Below, piece after piece: positions 32,345 to 44,069 of a stretch of DNA of 64,000 nucleotides. The notes under the pieces were generated by a model. The model had not been told where the DNA came from. It did no database searches and was given only the letters and a program-made list of their open reading frames with translations. The stretch lies in assembly GCA_031763025.1 (NCBI GenBank), contig JASSKH010000031.1, forward strand, positions 5,051,458-5,115,457, in the 5' to 3' direction. The translations under genes and the position numbers were made by a program. Numbering within the stretch: the stretch's first letter is position 1; each line of letters starts with the position of its first letter. The stretch comes from Macrocystis pyrifera. Its lineage: Eukaryota; Sar; Phaeophyceae; Laminariales; Laminariaceae.

Positions 32345-34287
32345 TCAGGGCGGAGGGTCCACCCTGGAGTAGGCCGTGAAAGCGGATGAGAAAGACGTGT
32401 TCTTCGCCGGGCGGAGTGAGACTGCTGGGGCCGTTGCGGTCGCGCTCCGTCGCAGGCAAGGGCAGACGGGAAAGGAAGTCGGCGTTCCCTTTGGCACTGC
32501 CTTTGTGATATTCCAGAGTGTGTAGTTGTACGCAGTGAGGAATTGCAGCCATCGCTGTACCCGCGGATTATGTTCTACGATCTTGTCGAGGATTTCGAGC
32601 GCCTTGTGATTCAAAAATACTCGGGAATTTCGTCCCCCAAAGGTAGGCGCGGAGGTGTTTGATGCTCCAGACGACGCTGCCCCCTTCCGGGTCGAGCGGG
32701 GTCCAGTGGCGTTCAGACTCGATGGTAGCGCGGCTGATGAACACGGTGGGACGAATGGTGTGGTCGTCCTGTTCTTGTTCGAGGGTGGCACCCAAACCGT
32801 CCACACTGGCATCGCAGTAGAGGAAGAAAGGGCGACAGCTATCAGTGACGGCGTCCCAGTTGGGGTAGACGAGGACCGGGGGCGTGGTCCACTCGGCCAG
32901 GAGCTTCCGCACTATAGCTTCCATTGCTGGAGTAAAGACGAACTTGGCTCCTCGTTTCAGAAGGGAAGTGATGGGCCGTATGCGCTTTGCCGTATCGCGC
33001 AGGAATTTATTGTAGTAGGAAAGTGCGCCCAAGAGGGGGCGTAGCTGTTTCAGGTCTTTCGGCATGGACATTTTCGTCAGTGCTTCCACTTTCTGTGCGT
33101 TCGGCATGATTCCGGCCGGAGAGATGGTCTGACCGAGGAAATCCGCATCCGTGGCGCCGATGGTAGTCTTTGAAGGGGACAACTTGAGATTGTGCTGTCG
33201 CAATCGCAAGACCAATTCCTTCATGTAGGCGACGTGAAAGGAGGGGTCGGCGTCGAAGACGATGGCGTTGTCGAGGTAGGCGGCGACGCGGACCAGGCCC
33301 TTGATGACCTTGTTTATAGCTTTGACGAAGCACCCTGGATCAGCGCTGCTTCCTTGAGGCGAAACCAGCCACTCGAAAAGGCGCGTAGGTATACAGAAAG
33401 CAGTGAGAGGGATCGTGTCCTTGAGCACTGTTTTCTGATGGAAAGAAGAGACGAGGTCGAAGAGTGAAAATATTTGACCGATGCCAATCTTGTCGAGAAC
33501 CTCACGACGCGAAGGATGGGGAGCTGGTCAAGGATGCTGACTTTTTTCAGCTTTTTGTAATTCACCGTGATGCGGATGCCACCGGGGTTTTTCGGGATGA
33601 CAACTACGGGCTCGCCCAGGGAGATGTGGCGTGTTAGAAGAGGCCGGCGGAGAGGAATTTGTCCCAAACCGGATCCACTTGTTTTGCGGTCGGGGGATTG
33701 ATGCGGTAGGGCGGAGACGTGACAGAAGAGCTGTTCCAGGGAACACCTATCTTGAAGAGGAGCAGAGAGCAGGAGCCAAAGTCGACTGGGGACTTCGAGA
33801 ACACGCCGGAGAACTCAGCGAGGACATCGCCCAACCGGGCGATGACGCTTGGCGTCCAACCGAGACTGCGCAAGTAGAATTCGATTTCGCGCATGTGCGG
33901 CGGCAAACGATTCCATACTCGTAAAAAGCTCGTGCGTTGGTCTGTGCTCAATCGTTCGGGCAGGGCAGGTGAAGGGGGGCGGTCGACAGGCGGAGCCAAA
34001 GAGGCCGCGAGTTCTTCGCGTGTCGGGGCTGTCTCGTCGCGTAGATGGTGGACGAAGGGATCCAGGCACTGTGGCTGTGAGAGCTGGTCCGCGCCCATGA
34101 AATGGGAGGAATCTAGACCTGGGACTGAGAACTCAAAGTAAGGAAGACGTAGGGAAGGAGTCAAAGCTTCGGACAGGACAGCGTCCAGGGCTACGCGTAA
34201 TAGCGCCCTAGAAGAGGTGCCAAGCAAGGCACCTGGGTCTAGATCCGCGGCGCCGCCTAATGGGATGAGCTGGCGGTCATTGCCCAC
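32345..34287 (-). pseudogene. Gypsy reverse transcriptase and RNase H
   Basis: RT begins with YRINPPTAKQVDPVWDKFLS and continues in other frames with EPVVVIPKNPGGIRITVNY. The palm region reads VAAYLDNAIVFDADPS, where the usual YLDD is YLDN (33267-33278): one catalytic Asp is Asn. LKLSPSKTTIGATDADFLG, then the connection, is normal. RNase H carries RPFFLYCDASVDGLGATLEQ and RHWTPLDPEGGSVVWSIKHL. Frame changes at about 33650, 33430 and 32570, plus the lost Asp, show an inactive copy. A fragment of the same region lies at 52530-52650. Confidence 0.9.
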
Positions 34288-34499
34288 AATTCATTCTTCT
34301 GTAAACAAATATGTGGCCGCGTGCAACATGTCGACCAGGTAGCAACCGGTGAGGGCAGGGTCACCATTGCGGCGGACTAAATCGACATTGACAAGTCGAT
34401 GATCGCGGGACAAGGCGATGCCGTTGTCACCCGCATACAGTAGGTGGAAACTTTCAGGATGAGCCGAAGACTCGGGCACAAACGCTGTTGCGCCCTGTA

Positions 34500-34994
34500 G
34501 TCCTGGGAGTGACAGCATGAGCTCGCCAAGAACCCGGTTAATCATCGAGCAGGGAGCCAATGTGAGCTAATGTACGGTAGGAGCGGTCCTGAAACCGCAT
34601 CCAGCTGTCGCGTCCGAGTAGCACGTCGTGTTGCATAGCTTCAGATGGGACGATGTATTCCCAAACGGCGAGTGATGCAGTTGGTTTATCGCCGTGGAAG
34701 AACTGCACGCTCAAGCGTACTTGTACCGGAGGTCTCAAGAGACGGGGCTTACCAAACCCGCCCCACGACCTGGGAGGGGGTGTCGGCAGAGGCAACACCC
34801 ACGCGTTTCATGCTATCGAACGCGCGGGTGTTAGTGAAGGTCTGCAGCGAGCCTGTGTCCAAGAGGGTTATGCCACTGCGGATCTTGATTTTGATGGTGA
34901 CGGAAGAATCATCCATGGTTACTACTCCAGCAACAAGACAAGGCCTTTGCTCAGCGAGCACGAGGGGTTGCTGACCGGAACGGGAGGCGGACAT
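34500..34994 (-). pseudogene. Gypsy aspartic protease
   Basis: The minus-strand frame from 34994 contains ITLLDTGSLQTFTNTRAFDS, the DTGS active-site motif of retropepsins. In the next frame EYIVPSEAMQHDVLLGRDSW supplies the C-terminal LLGRDSW flap/ILG-type motif. The shift between the two is around 34750-34800. It lies between the NADAR segment and RT, the usual protease place. It would have matured the polyprotein. A further open stretch (34560-34291) bridges to RT. Confidence 0.8.
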
Positions 34995-35219
34995 TACTTC
35001 GAGAACATTGCGTCGTGGTCTGATGGCACATTTGTAGGGGAGTCGGGATATCCTGGCAGGGAGGCGACTGCTGATGCGTCACTTGGTCACAGTTGCTGTC
35101 GCGTCGAAAGGTCAATTTCGAAGATGCGATATCTACTAGAGGGCGAGGTGCCCTGAGGGGACCATGGTTCGGGGCGCGTTGGTGGCCGCGCGCTGTCGCG
35201 AAAGACACGTCGCACGTTT

Positions 35220-35945
35220 AGAAGAGCCTTGCGCAGCAAATTTAAGCCGCGCCACAGGGTCGGCTGGTGTGCAGGAATAGCGTCTGCCCCGTATCCGATG
35301 CCCCATATGAGGTCGTAAGGGCTAGCTTCCGCGAGACGTTTGTCGCCTGTATCCAAGAGGTGAGTTCGCATAGCCGGGTGTTGGACGAACTTGGCGTAAG
35401 AGCCGACAAACATGACTTTTTCCCGCTCGCGTTCCCACATGGCGAGATCGAAATTACGGACTCTCTCATCCATGTTGCTTGTGCAGGCGGGGGTCAGACA
35501 CGCGCATGATGTGTTGTAGGGACTGATGGTCTTTGAAGAGGCGGCTCTTTCCCGCAGCGAAGAACTGTTTGCCGCGGGAATAAGAGATGCCTTCGACCGT
35601 AAAACGGGAAGGCGTCTATTGCGAAAAGGAAGAGGGGGGCTGCCAGAAGAACACCATGTCGCGCGTGCAGCACTCCTGGGTAGGGTCAAACGCGGCGGTA
35701 TCTATCGTCGCGCGAGAAGAAGCGGGGGGGGTGGCAAGCACATCCCCGGAAAAACAGTTGGGGGTTTCTCTCTCTTTCTCTGGGAGACGGGTCCCAGCAT
35801 GCTTCCTGCCTCGCCAGGGTCTCGTCATCGAGGGCTGGGTGGGAGGCGCATTCGCCTGGACCGGTCGTGTATGCGGTCCCCGAGACATTTCGGGGAGGGG
35901 CAGGGGGCTCCCGACTGGTCCACCTTGACCGGGTGGGCGAGCCAT
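35220..35945 (-). pseudogene. NADAR (YbiA-like) domain inside the gypsy element
   Basis: The minus-strand frame from 35945 gives a Pro-rich linker then CTRDMVFFWQPPSSFSQ and a TAG (35616-35618) where the family often has Trp. The same frame continues with FTVEGISYSRGKQFFAAGKS, RLFKDHQSLQHIMRVSDPRL, then a stop at 35466-35468. After a frame change it reads RNFDLAMWERER, KFVQHPAMRTHLLDTGDK, AEASPYDLIWGIGYGAD and WRGLNLLRKALLNVR. The sequence and order match the NADAR/YbiA family (DUF1768), N-glycosidases acting on ribosyl compounds; some bacterial members remove ADP-ribose from DNA guanines. The Glu usual in the Y-x-x-x-E-(Q/H)-(Y/F) motif is Lys here (RGKQFF). Stop plus frameshift: inactive in this copy. 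Its place between gag and protease suggests it was part of the polyprotein. Confidence 0.85.
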
Positions 35946-37229
35946 CCGCCATGTAGGCGGGAGGCACTAGAAGTGGGTCCACCGCAAATCGTGTTGTCAG
36001 TACGGCTCGGGCGGCACGCGGGGTCTGTTGTCTCAGACCACCTCGTCGTAGCTCGTCTGGGTAGAAGGGGCGCGTTTTGGTGCCAAGAGCGTAGCGGCGG
36101 CTAAGCCATGTGGGGGACACGTGTCGCCCCGAGGGGGGCACTTGTTCTCCACCAGCTCAGTGGCCTCCGGCGAAACGCCGTGGGCCAAAGAACAACGCCC
36201 CATTACGTTCTGGTCAGGATGAAAATCGGAGCTGACGACACTCCAATACTCTTCGTTAATAGTGCGCAGTGGGAGATTCCGGCTAGTCTTGCGTGAGGAC
36301 CTCGAGCGGAGCGCCTGTGTTGTTCTCGAGGGGCCTGTGTTCCCATACCCGCACCTCAAGGTAACCCTCACATCCTGGGAGTCACTCCTGGACATGGTGG
36401 GTGCCTCAAAAGATGGAGTTGGGGAAGGCACACGCGAAAAATTACGACTAGTGTCGTTCACGCGGGGACCGGGAGTGCCAGACACTCCTGATGCTCGCGG
36501 CGGAGAGGCTACGGCGGCAATCATGCGGTCGTCTTCCCCAGGGCCAGGAACGACAAGCATGCCTGGTGCCGGCGGGGAAGAGCCTATACGGCAGCAGAAG
36601 GCGGCCGTCTTCGCGGGGACTTGGGGCGGTACGCATACCTGGTGTCGGCGGTGAGGAATATGTAGTATCTTCGGTCTCAACCAAGGAACCGTCTTCACGG
36701 GGACCAGGAGCAGTACGCATACCTGGTGCTGACGGTGAAGGGGTAACGCTGTCGCCGGGGGGGCGATGGTCAGTGCCTGGGTCAGACGTGCTTCCCGTGA
36801 GTGCTATAGGCGGGATGGGAAGTTCAAACGCACCGCCGGTGGGAAGTCAATTGGCACGAAAGGTCCCTGGCTGATGTCCGTTGGGATTGGAGTCAGCAGC
36901 GGATCTGAAGCACATACCCGGCGCCTGGGGGCCAGAAGAAGGCGCCGGGGGAACGCCGTGCTGGGGTTGGAAAACCGTCAGCGAAGTGGCCGTTTAGCCA
37001 CTGTTTTGAGCGCTTCCAGCTTTACTTTGTCGTTGCGCGCCACCGGGACAAGGCTGACCAGAGTTGGAGCGCTCGTCGTTGTTACGGCGGTTGTTGCCGT
37101 AGCGACGAGATGAAATTTTGTGGTGATGCGACGAAGGCGACGAGCGTGCATTTTCGCCGCCAACGTGGGTAGGACGGCGGTATGACTACATGCGGCGCTA
37201 CCATCGGCGGTAGGTTTCGCTTCTATCAC
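35946..37229 (-). pseudogene. Linker region between gag and NADAR, Pro/Ser/Arg-rich
   Basis: Overlapping minus-strand frames (36698-36033 and 36141-35686) are rich in Pro, Ser and Arg with no motif. The stretch 36500-36750 repeats a short GGGGACC.GG(A/C)..(C/G)CATACCTGGTG module. It probably encoded a disordered part of the gag-pol polyprotein; the true frame is uncertain. Confidence 0.4.
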
Positions 37230-39616
37230 CAAGTATGTCTAGCTCGGGGTTGGGACCGTGACTAGAGTTGGTGAAGGGGGCAGCACAGGTCTTAAATGAG
37301 TGATCCGTGCCATGGGAATTGAGGCAGTGACCCTTGTTCTCCCGAAAGATTTGACGCCTTTCTTCGGGAGTGGTAAAGGGCGTCTATAATGGAATGTCAT
37401 TTGTTGAGAAGGATTCGGATACTTGGAATACCTCGTCTCTATCCGTCGAATTAGCTGGCCATTCAGCCGCGGACGACAAAAACGGATCAGGGGAACGAGC
37501 TGATACCGCGACATTCATCACGATAGGGTTGCGAGATGACCCTGATGAGCCTTTGAAAGGCTGCGGCGCGTCCGATCGGCCTTGTTTGCGACCGCTTGCA
37601 TGCGAGTGCAAAGAAATACTCGCGAGGGGTGGAAGAGTGAAATGTTTTTCGCCATTGATGGCGGGAGTCTTGTTAGTTGAAAGCATACTAAACGCCAACC
37701 ATAATTCGTCGATAGACACCATAGGCTTCGACGCCGTCGCTAAGTCTCCCGGGTACAAAACTGGCATGAGGCTCGGGTACTGGTCGCTAACGCTGTTACA
37801 AACAGCCTCTAGCACAACCTCAACGCCTGGGGCCAGGATCTGGTCACTGTCCGTATTGGACGCTATCATCAAGCGGAAAGCCCGAGAATAGTCCGCAAAA
37901 GGCGTCTTGGTGGTTACCCCAAACGAATGGAGCTTGGTCATGGCTGCACTTCGGTCGATGCGGAGTTGATGACGCGGAGTAGCAGCTTGAAGGCGTCCAG
38001 GCCGCTGGCTCCTTTCAGGAGACTCCGTTTCACCTGTCGAAAACACTCGTCGAAGGTGTTAGTGAGGTCGAAGGTCGAAGGTTCGTCTGGTGTGATGGCT
38101 CTCTGGACGCGTTTGAGAAGCGGGAGTTCCCACCCGGAAACCCAAGACTTGGAGTCTAGCCCGTCAAAGCATTTGTTGTCACCATGTGCTTGTATGTCTG
38201 CCGCTTCGAGTTTGACACTGCGTGTCAACTGGTGTGCTTCGTCGGTTTTGTCAAGAGCTGCGTGAAACGGCATAGGTGTGATACGTTCGATTTTGTGGAC
38301 GTTGATGTCGACATAAGCACGCTTTACGGCAGCATCATGGGCTGCGTCACACTCTGCTGCGATAGCTGTGACTGTAGCCTGACCTACGTGCGCTGTCGTC
38401 GAGGACAACGGGAGCGCACGGCCGTCGGTGGCCGGTTCGCTACGTAGAAGTTGGTGGAGACCACCACCGGAAGAAACATCTAGAAGGGAAGGGTGGGAGT
38501 TTTCAGCTGAGCGACGTCCGAGTCGGTGTCGTTGGCCACTGCTATGGCGGAGGACGAGCGCTGGCGAGGGTTCTTGCCCAGGTTGCGTGACTTCAGTCTT
38601 GTAGAGGGCGAAGAGTTACGCGAATGGGAGCCGCGAGAGAAGGAGGCGTCGCCGCCGCGGTCGCGGCGACCCTTGGAGTCAACGCTGCGCGAACCGCGTT
38701 TGCGGTCCAGGGCGGGGTCAGTGGCGGGGAGAACACCGTCCGGCCAGGAGGGGGTGGATAAGGCGCTTTTATGCGCCATACGGAGAGCGAAGAGGAGATC
38801 GTAGGCCGCGTTAATTGTCGCCGTTGGCAACGAAGTGGCAGGGCTCGCCAACTCCATGTCCAAAGCACCCATTAGAAAAGCCTCTATCAAAGCCAAGAGG
38901 GAACGTCCCACCGAGTACACCACCTTCACATCCTCACGGCGGAAGGCGGTCTGAGTGTGCCTGGCGATTGTCGATATTGGCAGATGCATGAAGGTAAAAT
39001 CGAACGAAGATGGCTTGTATTTCAAGGGACAGGCCGGAAAACCGGGCGAGGAACGCGGGAGCGGTGCAGTTGGCATGTTGAGCGCATCTGCTCCTGCGCC
39101 TCGCGGTCGACGGCCGCTTTGGCTTTGGCGAGATTTCTCCAGGGCGTAGGAGGCGTCCGCCTTGGCACGCTCCGTAACGTCGAGTTGCTTGCGGAGGTGG
39201 GTGACATGGGTCGCGGCAGACTCGACGGCCGAGCGGCATTCGTCGTCCGTAGCAGAGGAAGTCTCTACCGTCGCACGAAAAGCCGCGTCTTTGCGCGCCT
39301 TTTCAGCGGCAGCATCGGCGGCGTCGGCGGCCTGACAGGCCCGACGAGTCGACGCCTCGTTGGCGACGAAGCTGTCCCGAACATGGGGTTGGAGCGCGGA
39401 CCAGGTCTCCAGGGACATGGAAGAATTGTAAATGAAAGGGATGGGAGGCAGACCAGAGTGATCCCCTGCTGCCGTAGGGGAAACCTGATCGCTCCCTGCC
39501 GTGGTCCGAGACGAAACTGTGGTGCTCTCCGCTGCTGTCCTCGACAAGATTGTGGTGATCCCCGCCGTAGTCCGAAAATAACTGAGGGGGCCGTCACCGG
39601 TTGGAGCGATTGCCAA
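37230..39616 (-). pseudogene. Gypsy gag (coiled coil, capsid-like region, degraded zinc knuckle)
   Basis: The first open frame (39616-38480) has Ser/Thr-rich sequence, then an Ala/Lys/Glu-rich helical stretch (ADAADAAAEKARKDAAF, LRKQLDVTERAKADASYALE) that looks like a coiled coil, and ends Arg/Ser-rich. Next frames (38408-37938, 38046-37384) contain a capsid-like part including TKTPFADYSRAFRLMIASNT. Further on, about 37335-37288 encodes CLNSHGTDHSFKTC, a CX2(C to S)X4HX4C zinc knuckle with its second Cys replaced by Ser. Several frame changes. Assignment rests on position, composition and the knuckle. Confidence 0.6.
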
Positions 39617-39850
39617 TCGGAGAGGTTGTTCGAGCCGACCAAGTTGAGCCGACCAAGTTGTCCGGGCCGACTAGTATCGACTCGTCGTCCTCGCGAAGCT
39701 CGAAGTCCGACTCTTGACTCGGCTCTGCGGTCAAACGACGGGTCCCGCTCATGGCAGATGAGGTGGTGTCCTGAGAAACACAGCAGGATGGAACCAAACA
39801 AGCAGTCACAAGAGGGAGGGTGGGGTCGAGGTCGTCGTTAGTATGAGTGT

Positions 39851-40575
39851 ATTGAGGTGAAATTCGCTCGAAAGTACGACAATAAACGCCTGGACCGGCA
39901 ACGACGTCAAGAGTAAGAGGAGGTGTAGCGGCCGCGACTTCGTATCATAATATGCGAGTGGAAGTAGCAGGGTAGCGTAAAACTGGCGCCACGACTCGTG
40001 GGGGTTGTGAGAGTGCTGTTCCGTTCAAAACAAAATAATTCGCACCGCGCGAAAAAAATCGCCGGGTGGAGGGGGCCACTGAAAAATCACCCACTGAAAA
40101 ATAGGCACGCGTAATGGGTGGAGCCGTACTATGCGGGCGATATCGGAAAAACGCGGTAGATAGATCTGCTTCGTCCGAAAAGTATTCGGGACGCGCAAAA
40201 GATGAATCTCCGGCACGCAAGAAATATGTCGGGTGCTCACTAGATAAGTTGTGCCCGGAAAATACACGGGGCGCTTCACAAATAGGTCTGAATCACGAGA
40301 AAAATATTCAGCGTGCAGGACAGCTCTTCCGAATGGTCGCAAAAAATAATCATCGCGCTCTTGAACACGAAATCGCCGAAACTCGATGTTCGTAGAGTCC
40401 AAGCCTGGATGCCCTGACCATCGTGTGGCCTGACGAGATTCTTTACAGTCGTTGTATTACAGGACAGAGGAGGGGAGAAGGAGCGGACCCTAGCTCGTAG
40501 CTCGGAGCAGAGAACGGAGAACAGAGAACGGAGTGCTCGAACTCTCCTCACGAACACACGGCATAATTCATAATA
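39851..40575. other. Region between gypsy gag and LINE copy 1
   Basis: Minus-strand frames (40402-40025) have a repetitive Arg/Phe/Tyr pattern (AEYFSRDSDLFVKRPVYF and similar) that recurs within the stretch, suggesting a degenerate tandem repeat. No LTR match to 27655-27885 was seen. It may be the 5' leader of the gypsy element or unrelated. Confidence 0.3.
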
Positions 40576-42176
40576 ATGCCGGCGAAGATATACGCAACCC
40601 TCTACAACTTGTACCCGTGGCTGCTGGAACGATCCAAACGAGCACTCGATCCCACGATCATGGATCTCTTGCCGCCGCGACCGCTTAAACTGTCGGTCAG
40701 AGATGAATCATCCATGGACGAGATGGCGGAAGCACTTAATCTAAGGGGGTGTCAAATTGGAAAGAAAGCTGTTGGACCAGAAGGTCTCTCCGCCGAACTC
40801 CTAAAACTTGACCACCCCGCATTGGCCCAGTGCTTTCACAACATCTTTGTCAATTTTGGGCAACAGGAGAAGTCCCCAACAATGGAAAGATGCGATCATC
40901 AAGGTCCTTCACAAAAGAAGGACCGCACTGATTGCAACAACTACAGAGGGATTTCGCTTGTTGCCCACAAAGGCAAAATTTTGTTGAAAATCGTCGCGTC
41001 CCTCCTCAGCAACTACTAGACCGAGGGATTACTCCCGGAGGAACATGAGTCTTCCACCCCGCACGATCAACGATTGATATGTTGTTCGTTGTGCGCCGGT
41101 TGCAAGAGTTCAGATGACAGAGAAAAACCCCCCTGTACGTGTGCTTTATCGATCTGCAGAATGCGTACGACTCCGTCGACCGAGAGCAGCTATGGGAGGT
41201 ACTCACACGCTTGGGCGTACCAACCAAGATGCTGACAATTACCCGTAATATCCACGATGGCATGCGGGCTCGCGTGCGTACGGATGACGGCGAGCACTCG
41301 GAATGGTTTGATGTCACGCAGGGGCTGCGGCAAGGCTGCGTGCGATCACCACTACCGTTCAACGTGTTCTTCGCTGCTGCGTTACACGTCGTACTGGTAC
41401 GATTCAGTCAAGACGATGCCATCGTAAGGGATTTGGTTCAACTCGGCGATGTTGGGGTAGTCGGAACAGAGGAGCAGGAGCCGATGGCGTGCGTGCGAAG
41501 GGCTGTATGGGGCACGTTGTACGTCGATGACGCAGGAATTGTCTCGAAGTCGGCTGAAGGGCTCGCGAAAATGATGACAGTCGTCGAGACTGTCTGCGAA
41601 GCAGCAGGCCTCACGGTGTCGGAAAAGAACACAGAGACAATGCTTCTACAAACACCAGACCAGACAACCCTCGCACCACAGCTCGTCATCGAAGCAGCAG
41701 GTCAGAGGTATAAACAGACGGCCCAGTTCTTATACCTAGGCGGCATTATCCACGAAAACGCTCACCTCTCGCTCGAAATTGCCCGACGGTTCCGTTTCAT
41801 GCGGGCATGCCTCAAACGGTTCAGCCCGGAGTTGTCATATAGGACGACCGCCCCCCTTAGCCTGAAAGTCCGAATTCTGAAGGCCGAGGTGATTGAGACC
41901 CTGTTGTACGGGTGTGTGACGTGGACCCTCAGAGCGGAACACTTTGCCAAGCTTCAAACGGTTCACCACCAGGTCCTTTTGCGAGTCAATGGCTTCCAGG
42001 GCCGACTTCGTACTGACCACGCCACCCTCTCGTACGCGAACACCCTCAAGATGACATGTTGCGAGAGCACCGAAACGACCATCCGTAAACGGCGTCTCTT
42101 CTTTGCGGGGGCTGTGGCACGGCAAAGCAAGGAGCGATTACCCGGTCGGGTATATGTTCGGGACGATAGCTGGTGA
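40576..42176 (+). pseudogene. LINE reverse transcriptase, two frames
   Basis: The first frame (40576-41019) includes [19 protein letters not shown], the [14 protein letters not shown] motif and [20 protein letters not shown], typical of the RT N-terminal region. A frame break and stop lie at about 41020-41120. The second frame reads [40 protein letters not shown] and the active site [17 protein letters not shown] (intact YVDD). The C-terminal stretch [18 protein letters not shown] then [12 protein letters not shown] and [20 protein letters not shown] is the usual non-LTR ending, stopping at 42176. Sequence beyond would continue in the minus copies as ...SGRQFKTWH, so the stop or a shift there is a later mutation. 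Confidence 0.9.
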
Positions 42177-42990
42177 GGAGAACCCGAGATCTGGCCGACA
42201 GTTTAAGACTTGGCATATATGAATAGTCGAAAACCTTAGGGAGTTCCGAGCCACCGAAAGTTCACCGGAACTTGCCCCCTTAGTGTTCGGAGTTGAGACC
42301 GCACTGTGGTCCACTGCAGGAAAAAGGCGGGGACGTGGTACCGGGGGGTCCTTGAAACAGCCGAACGGTTCATGGTGAGGTGACACGAGGATGAGGCACA
42401 GCTGAGTAGGCAGCATCGCGCATCCGCCGTGGGTGGTGTCCAAGGGAATGGGGGGAAGAGGGCTAGCAGGAAGAGTGGAAGGAAACCCGACCAAGGGAAT
42501 GCGAGGATGGGGGGGAACAGGAGGAGTAGAAGGGAAACCGCGGTGGACGAAAGTAGGGAGGAGATGGCAGACAGGATAGCAAGGCACCAGGCCGACTAGG
42601 AAACAGAACATGCCTACCTATGTTACTCGTGCCGCCAATTGGTGCAGATGGTTTGAACGTGGTCTTCCTTTGTCTTCTTTTTTCTTTTTGTGCTTGATCC
42701 TGTGTGATTTTTATTTTATTTCTTTCTCTTCCTTTCTTTCTTCTGTTGATATGCCTTAAGACATGAGTCGTGTGGCGTGGGTGGATGACGAGTCTGCTTT
42801 GCTTGTTTCGTATTGTCTGACGCCGAGGGGCGAGGCATAGTTGACGAACGCAGGACGGGCACGGCAGACAGGGTAGCAAGGTCCCAGGCGGACTAGTCGG
42901 GAGAACTTGGATATGCTTCTCGTACCACAAACTGCTGCGGCTACCTGAAGGGTGCTTTGTGCTTCGGATTGCCTGTTATTTTCCCTTGGT
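40576..42990 (+). mobile_element. LINE (non-LTR retrotransposon), copy 1, 5'-truncated
   Basis: Contains the N-terminal RT region, RT palm and C-terminal region of one LINE family, then a 3' tail (42180-42990) shared with the minus-strand copies at 47080-49110 and 45830-46850. The endonuclease part is missing here but present in the copy at 63080. It abuts the gypsy-derived sequence on its left. Confidence 0.8.
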
Positions 42991-43272
42991 TCTTAGTCTC
43001 AATCTGTTTATAACGAGGCGCGCGAGCGCGAAGCGCGAGCCTTTCTTTTCTTGGTTTTCCAAGGAAAAAAAAGCCTCTTCATAACGGCTCGCACACGAGG
43101 GTAGGGTGCCTTGTTTTGAGTTTCTTTGTGTGGGTACCGGTGTGTTTGTGTGTCATCATGATTCAACATTTTTTTGGGCCACGTTTGACCACCGTGCTCA
43201 ACGCACACGGAACCAATTCCAGTCCCGGCGGGCTGTGTGCACGCACACACACAAATGGAACTTTCTCGTGCT

Positions 43273-43390
43273 GGTGCGGTGGTAAGTCGTTCACAGTTGG
43301 TCGAGCTAGGTGCGGCAACGTGTAGCGAGATGGTGCGGTGGTAAGTCGTTCACAGTTGGTCGAGCTAGGTGCGGCAACGTGTAGCGAGAT
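43273..43390 (+). repeat. Two tandem 59-bp units
   Basis: GGTGCGGTGGTAAGTCGTTC... occurs at 43273 and again at 43332 with a period of 59 bp and no differences seen, so the duplication is recent. Surrounding sequence (43391-44070) shows no gene. Confidence 0.85.
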
Positions 43391-44069
43391 GGCTGGGCCA
43401 TGGTTTTATAAAAAACTAAAAAGCACGTCAGCTGTAAGTTCAACCGATCGGCAGATCGGTCGATACTCAACTTTGCAAGCTGCGTGAACCGTTCGCGCGT
43501 TTTCCATTATTTCCCTCGCGATTGACTACTGGCGGGTGACTCCCCTGGATGCCACCAGAGTCGACGAGACGATTATACATACAGCTGGCTCGATGTCCAA
43601 TTGATTTTTGGCCAGTACCATTTCGCGCACTGAAACAACGGATCGACACGTGAGGGCAGGGGTATACAAGACAATCGAAAGTTGGTTTTCAGCAGTTCAC
43701 ACGTGACAGGCACACCAAGACACTGGAAATTTTAAATTCTCCCTGTAAATGTTACAGCAGGTCTTGACGTACAAGTACGTGTTTGTTGGTGAATCTCACT
43801 ATCGTACATGTTCTAGTCCTCTTCTGCTCTTGATATATGAAAAACACAGTAAGCACGCACCTGTAAACTTGCAGAAGGTGATCCAACAGCGCAGGAGGTG
43901 ATGTTCGTGTTTTCCGCAGGCAGGCTAGCGAGTGGCGCATTTCGATCCTACAGCTCCTTGTTCCATCTCAGACGTTCTACCAGGCAATACGATCACGAGA
44001 GCTGGATCTCAAAGCTCGTCCTGCACATGATGCCATGGTTTAAAATAACAGAACCAACCGTGAAATATC

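Larger units (their letters stand above)
27655..39850 (-). mobile_element. Decayed Ty3/gypsy chromovirus with an extra NADAR domain
   Basis: Domains in minus-strand order: gag with a degraded zinc knuckle (39616-37230), Pro/Ser-rich linker, NADAR (35660-35220), protease (34994-34500), RT-RNase H (34287-32345), integrase (31250-30180), chromodomain (about 29800-29600), long 3' region, LTR-like repeat. Order and motifs are those of a chromovirus plus an additional domain between gag and protease. Many frameshifts and stops make it inactive. The 5' boundary is uncertain: no matching LTR was seen before the LINE at 40576. Confidence 0.75.
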
